From Crocodylus rhombifer (Eukaryota > Chordata > Crocodylia > Crocodylidae): a stretch of 64,000 bases of DNA. Positions 59,166 to 64,000 of this stretch are shown in pieces (the first letter of the stretch is position 1; each line of letters starts with the position of its first letter). A program made the position numbers and the translations under genes. The stretch is taken from NCBI GenBank assembly GCA_038503035.1, contig JAVSML010018953.1, forward strand, positions 51,920-115,919, written 5' to 3'. The notes under the pieces are model-generated. The model saw only the letters and a program-made list of their open reading frames with translations, was not told the origin of the DNA and searched no databases.

Positions 59166-60590
59166 TGTTGGCTAAAAAGGACCAACTCGCAGGATCATCA
59201 TAAATTCTAATTTAATAGATGGTATATAAAATTACAATAAAATTATAAATGTGAAACCGTTGGGGATTATGATGGGTACTGGTCACTTTAACACATATAC
59301 ACACATGCACTCACTCATACAAATAAATGGCATTCAAACCCATGTAGTACAGTGTATAATAGATTCTGTAGTGATTGTGAGAGTGCTGGTGTTAGTATAT
59401 CTACCATGTGAAGCCCTGCAGATCTGCTGTCAATGGTCAGCTTACTCCAAGGAGGGGGTCATCTGCTTGTCCTTCTGTCTTAGTAGGTTGGGTACTGGAA
59501 GAGAGGGTCACGCTTCACTGCCTTTTATCCCTTTCTGGCAGACTTCTGTGATCCCCCAGCATCAGCTTGGCTGCCCAATCCAGAGGTCTCTGTCCCATGT
59601 GGGTCTTGAGTAGAGCATGACAATTGTTAGTACAGTCACTGGGGTTCCACCTGATGGTGCAGTTTCAGGAATTAGTTTGTGATTTTGATTAATTTTACAG
59701 TGGTCTTGGTAAGGATTGCAAGAGCAGTCAGGGGACATCTATTTCCCAGGAACCGGTCTCCAGCATTGATTAACTCAAATCAGATACCTTGATGCACATA
59801 CAATGGAGTTCCAGGCAATGGCATTGATATCTTTTTCCAGTCAGTCTGCACCTGTTAATTGCCACTTGTTAACTTGTAACTGCAGCTGGTTCTGCCTGTT
59901 ACTTAATTACTCACCCATTCAGATTCACTCCCATTCATTCAGGAAACCAGCCCCAATGCAGCAATGCAATTCCAGTGATTACAATTCCAATGCATTCTTA
60001 CAAAAATAGTTCTAGTTAGACAATGTATGACTTTACTTTAAAGAAAAATACATTTGTTAAAAGTTAAAAGGTATAAAATACAGAATGCCAGGGTAAAGAT
60101 GAGACAGATGCAATTAAAAAAACAAATAAACCTTAATCAATAAATGCATATGTAAGGTAGTGATGATTAATGGTCACTGGGACAATAAGTGAGTAAGGTT
60201 GCATATAGTGGACTGATTTAGCATAAACTTTAAATAGATATGTGAAACTTGCTTTAGAAAATCAGCTTTAATCAAAGGGGGAAATGTGTTGATCAAGATA
60301 TATTTACAGTCATGTTTTCAATGCACCTTGGTTTTTCTTGTCTCTTACAGGCTTTGCCTTGATGTGGATGTTTTAGTTCTTTTGTTTTCTTTAAACACTT
60401 AGCTCAATTGCTATGTAGATGTAGTTTGTAGATTTCTCCTACAGAAAGCCATTTCAGCTTTCTGTCTTGCTCCAAGCTTTGCCACACTCATGCAATGTGT
60501 GTGCTAAGTCTCTGCCAATACTTAGAAGGAAAAAGAAATGCACAAAATGGGGGTGGGAAAGGTGCAGGCAAGAAGGGACTTCTTGTTACA
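59166..60590. mobile_element. Solo LTR, 1425 bp
   Basis: It starts TGTTGGCTAAAAAGG and ends CTTGTTACA (TG...CA borders), flanked by GTGT at 59162-59165 and 60591-60594. It cuts a family B MITE in two, and the two B pieces line up once the LTR is removed. It is AT-rich with no gag/pol. Orientation is not settled because TATA-like and AATAAA-like words occur on both strands. The short target duplication makes the exact ends less certain than for the LTR at 34706. Confidence 0.65.
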
Positions 60591-60594
60591 GTGT

Positions 60595-60656
60595 TATGAT
60601 ACACTACTGCACTATAATATTTGGCTACTTTGCAGTCACCATCTCATGTAGATGCA
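60595..60656 (-). mobile_element. Family B MITE, part 2 (terminus)
   Basis: ACTACTGCACTATAATATTT and CATCTCATGTAGATGCATCC correspond to the outer end of family B (reverse of GGACACATCTACATGAGATA at 90). It completes the element interrupted at 59166. Confidence 0.68.
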
Positions 60657-60905
60657 TCCTCTGAGAAGTTAGCAGTGGCAGAACAATCAACTGAAGGAGA
60701 GGTTACTTAACTATGTCCAGACAAAGATTTTCTTAATCCTTTATAAAGCTGAATGAAACAATAATAGGTATAATAAAGCCTCCTACATAATTGCTAGCTT
60801 GAAGAAAAGGATGGGAGCTGAACAAGTGTATGTCAGTGAAAACGTACACTGCCCAGAAGATACACCCAGATGCTAAGTACAGATATACAAGAAGCCTAAG
60901 CCTAA
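60657..60905. other. Unclassified spacer
   Basis: Sequence between the family B terminus and the point where the Harbinger frame resumes. No identity established. Confidence 0.35.
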
Positions 60906-61427
60906 GTCACCAAGCACATCAGTGTGGGCAAATTCATAGCCAGAAATGCTGTTTAGTAGGTGTGGCTGGTCATCCAGAATATCCTGGCCAAGCACTTTAA
61001 CTGCCTCATCAACCCATAGGAGGTTGTCATCAGCTTCCTCTGGATGGGATTCCACTGCCTGGGGGCCAAGGAAAGCATGAACGCACCTGCTCTTTTGCCT
61101 GCTTCAAGGTCCCAAGGGGTTCACAAACCCCAAGGCCTTCTTTGTCATCCTACGGGGCATTATCAACCACCAGGGTTGTTTCACCCACATCTTTGCTGGA
61201 TGAGTAGACAGCACCCATGATGCTAGGAACTTCTGGAAATCCATCCTCAAGAATGGACGTTATGACCCCAGCATGCCCACCATTGATAGCGGATTCACCT
61301 TCATCCCAGCCTTCATCACTGGGGACCCTGATTACCTTCTCCTTCCTTGGCTCATGAAACCCTACAAGGGGGCCTTTGGCTGCAAGAAAGAACAATTCAA
61401 TTACTTCATGAGGTGGTATTTTATGAC
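60906..61427 (+). pseudogene. PIF/Harbinger transposase, central part
   Basis: The frame resumes with VTKHISVGKF (family form NQFGVGKST) and gives VIQNILAKHFNCLINP, then FLWMGFHCLGA in place of the usual GFPNCGGAIDGTH. It continues with GIINHQGCFTHIFAG, DSTHDARNFWKSIL and GDPDYLLLPWLMKPYKGAFG then FNYFMRWYFM. The DDE_Tnp_4 landmarks (HDARVFRNS, GDPAYPLLPWLMKPY) are clear. Stops and frame shifts are present. A family A MITE interrupts it at 61428. Confidence 0.85.
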
Positions 61428-61659
61428 CAGGGATCCTGGTTTTCTCTGATAAAAAAACCCCCAAGTATCAAAGTACCCGAAATCCACATTTTTACATAAT
61501 GAAAATGAAACACCACTCTCTCTCTATATATATATTCTTATCCATATCTATATATTAGTGGTGTTTTATTTTCATCACATAAAAATGTGGATTTGGGGTT
61601 ACTTTTTTAATCCAAAAATTGGGATTTTTTTTTTTTATCAGACAAAACCAGGATCCCTC
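61428..61659. mobile_element. Family A palindromic MITE, copy 10
   Basis: The termini are CAGGGATCCTGGTTTTCTCT and AAACCAGGATCCCTC. Flanks TTTATGAC (61420-61427) and CTCATGGC (61660-61667) match at 5 of 8. Removing the MITE and one copy of the flank joins the Harbinger frame (RWYFM to ALEYALEHLKA), which supports the boundaries better than the duplication does. Confidence 0.88.
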
Positions 61660-61815
61660 CTCATGGCTCTCGAGTATGCTTTAGAGCACCTCAAGGCAAG
61701 CAAGTGGGCTCTGAGCAAGCACTTTTAGGTGGGCAAGTAGTACAAAGTGTTCCTTTTTGTCACCACCTGGGTCTTCCATAACATCTGTGAGACCAGAGGG
61801 AAAGCTTGTAAATAG
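61660..61815 (+). pseudogene. PIF/Harbinger transposase, C-terminal part
   Basis: MALEYALEHLKASKWALSKH followed by FVTTWVFHNICETRGKACK matches the Harbinger C-terminus (VVENAFGRLKxRWR ... VLHNICExRGE). It contains in-frame stops. It follows on directly from the part ending at 61427. Confidence 0.82.
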
Positions 61816-62721
61816 TAAGCTGGGAGCAAGAGGAGGAAGTGGAGAACAGAAGCCTGGCACCTGGCACCAGATCCTGCTTTAGGAAAGTGAGAGTGCCAGA
61901 GCTGCCTCTGTGTTGGGCTTGCTGTCTGTTTTTTTCTTAGGCACTGTGTTTTTTGGGTGTGTCCTCTGAATAGCTATGAGTGCTGCTAGCTGAGTGATTG
62001 CAGTGTGATTCCTAGGTGATTGCTGCCTGTGTCTGACAAAAACCCTCATTAGAGGGTGGAGCTGGTCCAGGCCCAGCAGGGTATAAAAGGAGATTCCCCA
62101 AGCAACTAGGTAATGAGTGAACAGGGACAGCAAAAAGGGCAACTAGTTTGTCAGTAGTTCATAAGTCAGTTTTCAAATCAGTTTACTGCCCCTACTCTTT
62201 GAAAGGGAGCCTTTAAGGTAAGCTCTTTCTTTTTTTGATTAAGAGTAGATACACTACATGTATTTAGTATAAGTAGCCAAAACTAAGCAGTTAAACCAGT
62301 ACTTAAGCTCTTAGCTGAACTAGATTCCTGAGTGAGGAGGAATTCACTAGAAATTTTGCCTAGAAACTCTCTCTTACCCTCCTTTACTGTAAGCTTGCTG
62401 AGAGAAGCATAGAAAACTAAACCTTTAGGGGTCAAGAGACAATGAACAGGTTGGCTTGCTGGGAAGTTTGTTCAGGAAGGTCTGCTTGGAAGTGGGGCAG
62501 GAAGAGAAAGGCAGCACATCAAGAGACCAAAGAAATCGCTGGGGGATATCACAATGCCAGAGCCACTGCTACTACCAGCTCTTTCCCTGCTAACAACTGT
62601 GAGGTCTGTCCAGGCAGGACCACTGACTGTTGAGGCTTCCACCCAGGTTCTCATTTGGTGCTGTGGAGACTATCTTGCAGGTTCCTTCTAGTGACAGCCA
62701 CATGGGGGAGTGACTGCAATA
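61816..62721 (+). other. Unclassified block with a TATA box and short ORF
   Basis: A TATA-like GGGTATAAAAGGAG (62080-62093) lies about 350 bp upstream of a 63-codon ORF (62442-62633) that is basic (SGRSAWKWGRKRKAAHQ) and ends with NNCEVCPGRTTDC. It could be the 5' region of a retroelement cut by the CR1 at 62722, or an LTR. No boundaries were seen. Confidence 0.35.
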
Positions 62722-64000
62722 TAGATTCATAGATTCATAGATGCTAGGGTCGGAAGGGACCTCAATAGATCATCGAGTCCGACCCCCTGCATAAGCAGGA
62801 AAGAGTGCTGGGCCTACATTACCCCACCTAGATACACATCCAACCTTCTCTTGAATACCCCCAGGGTAGGGGAGAGCACCACCTCCCTTGGGAGCCCGTT
62901 CCAGACCTTGGCCACTCGAACTGTGAAGAAGTTCCTCCTAATATCTAATCTAAATCTGCTCTCCTCTAGCTTGTGGCCATTATTTCTTGTAACCCCCGGG
63001 GGCGCCTTGGTGAATAAATACTCACCAATTCCCTTCTGTGCCCCCCTGACGAACTTATAGGCAGCCACCAGGTCGCCTCTCAACCTTCTCTTGCGGAGGC
63101 TGAAAAGGTCCAGTTTCTCTAATCTCTCCTCATAGGGCTTGGCCTGCAGGCCCTTAACCATACGAGTGGCCCTTCTCTGGACCCTCTCCAAGTTATCCGC
63201 ATCCTTCTTGAAGTGCGGCGCCCAGAATTGCACGCAGTACTCCAGCTGCGGTCTGACCAGCGCCCGATAGAGGGGAAGTATCACCTCCTTGGACCTATTT
63301 GTCATGCATCTGCTGATGCACGATAAAGTGCCATTGGCTTTTCTGATGGTTTCGTCACACTGCCGACTCATGTTCATCTTGGAGTCCACTAGGACTCCAA
63401 GATCCCTTTCCACTTCCGTGCCACCCAGCAGGTCATTTCCTAGGCTGTAGGTGTGCTGGACATTTTTCCTCCCTAGATGCAGCACTTTGCATTTCTCCTT
63501 GTTGAACTGCATTCTGTTGTTTTCTGCCCACTTGTCTAACCTGTCCAGGTCTGCTTGCAGCTGTTCCCTGCCCTCCGGCGTGTCCACTTCGCCCCATAGC
63601 TTAGTGTCATCTGCAAACTTGGACAGAGTACATTTCACTCCCTCATCCAAGTCGCTGATGAAGACATTAAAGAGTATCGGTCCAAGGACCGAGCCCTGCG
63701 GGACCCCACTGCCCACACCCCTCCAGGTCGAAACCGACCCATCCACCACGACTCTCTGGGTGCGACCCTCCAGCCAATTCTCCACCCACCGGACTGTGCA
63801 GTCATCCAAGTCACAGCCCCTTAACTTGTTCACCAGTATGGGGTGGGATACCGTATCAAAGGCCTTCCTGAAGTCCAAGTATACGACATCCACCCCTCCT
63901 CCTGCGTCGAGGCGTTTTGTAACCTGGTCATAAAAAGAGACTAGATTGGTCAGGCACGATCTGCCTGCCACGAACCCATGCTGGTTTCCCCTCAGCATAA
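62722..64000 (-). mobile_element. CR1 LINE, best-preserved copy, runs off the window
   Basis: The 3' end is ATTCATAGATTCATAGATGC followed by GGTCGGAAGGGACC, with two full copies of the 8-bp ATTCATAG tail. Coding sequence is continuous from 62814 to the window edge. Of the six larger CR1 pieces this is the only one whose visible coding region has no stop or frameshift, so it is probably the youngest. Confidence 0.95.
62814..63998 (-). CDS. CR1 ORF2, RT domain and C-terminus, open (partial)
   Basis: This 394-codon frame is open from the window edge to its stop. The first Met is internal, since the true start lies beyond 64000. It holds RT palm motif A VVYLDFRKAFDTVSH (Asp at residue 42), the GSGVPQGSVLGPILF block (97-110) and the intact active-site FADDTKLWG (128-136). 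It continues through the thumb and conserved CR1 C-terminal regions (RPQLEYCVQFWAPHFKKD, RRATRMVKGLQAKPYEERL, RFRLDIRRNFFTVRVAKVWN) to LDVYLGGVM. The product is the reverse transcriptase that copies CR1 RNA at a nicked target. Whether the full element is intact cannot be seen here. Confidence 0.93.
   Translation of the reverse strand: MLRGNQHGFVAGRSCLTNLVSFYDQVTKRLDAGGGVDVVYLDFRKAFDTVSHPILVNKLRGCDLDDCTVRWVENWLEGRTQRVVVDGSVSTWRGVGSGVPQGSVLGPILFNVFISDLDEGVKCTLSKFADDTKLWGEVDTPEGREQLQADLDRLDKWAENNRMQFNKEKCKVLHLGRKNVQHTYSLGNDLLGGTEVERDLGVLVDSKMNMSRQCDETIRKANGTLSCISRCMTNRSKEVILPLYRALVRPQLEYCVQFWAPHFKKDADNLERVQRRATRMVKGLQAKPYEERLEKLDLFSLRKRRLRGDLVAAYKFVRGAQKGIGEYLFTKAPPGVTRNNGHKLEESRFRLDIRRNFFTVRVAKVWNGLPREVVLSPTLGVFKRRLDVYLGGVM

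Noticed and set aside
1..64000. CRISPR arrays, operons or other prokaryote-type systems
   Set aside because: No regularly spaced direct repeats with unique spacers and no dense same-strand gene arrangement. The content is typical vertebrate intergenic or intronic DNA.

Overview
The window is AT-rich, non-coding vertebrate nuclear DNA built largely from layered transposable elements. No host exon, splice-organised gene or functional RNA gene could be supported on either strand. The only long open frames belong to transposons. CR1 LINEs dominate, and their 3' ends carry the 8-bp ATTCATAG-type repeat followed by GGTCGGAAGGGACC. There are also Tx1-type L1 relatives, hAT and Harbinger DNA transposons, and almost no SINEs. 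This mix points to a sauropsid, most likely a crocodilian (alligator/crocodile lineage). That is an inference from repeat style, not a species identification. The locus is either a gene desert or part of a very long intron.

Layout. 1-14.8 kb: unique AT-rich DNA with palindromic MITEs (family A, inside family B at 90-560), two non-autonomous hAT elements (5464-6907 and 14155-14801, each with 8-bp target duplications) and small CR1 pieces. 14.8-25 kb: mostly unique sequence, more family A copies (one containing the only N gap), a LINE whose 5' half is inverted (22.2-23.8 kb, itself hit by a CR1), and a non-autonomous hAT (23791-24641). 25-28 kb: unique AT-rich sequence. 28.3-32.7 kb: a 4.4-kb minus-strand Tx1/L1-like retrotransposon with endonuclease, RT (YMDD kept) and C-terminal cysteine motif. 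34.7-36 kb: a solo LTR with a minisatellite inside. 37.4 kb: a tRNA-derived SINE. 39.7-47.9 kb: an 8.2-kb hAT transposon with matching 8-bp target duplications, split by a 3.2-kb CR1. 48-55 kb: unique and GC-variable sequence, an LTR-like promoter/poly(A) module and a 140-bp-arm foldback. 55.8-61.8 kb: a Harbinger transposase relic split by a family A MITE, a 2.5-kb CR1, a family B element and a 1.4-kb solo LTR. 62.7-64 kb: the 3' part of the best-preserved CR1, with an intact RT frame running off the window.

The elements do not form a pathway, but they form a readable insertion history. The Harbinger and hAT relics are old hosts and the CR1s landed in them. The broken CR1 copies have damaged RT catalytic motifs (FTND, LTND), whereas the CR1 at the right edge keeps FADD and an unbroken frame, so it is probably the most recent. 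Family A stands out: ten copies of a snap-back, hAT-like MITE (termini CAGGGATCCTGGTTTTCT) in 64 kb, several with exact or near-exact 8-bp target duplications.
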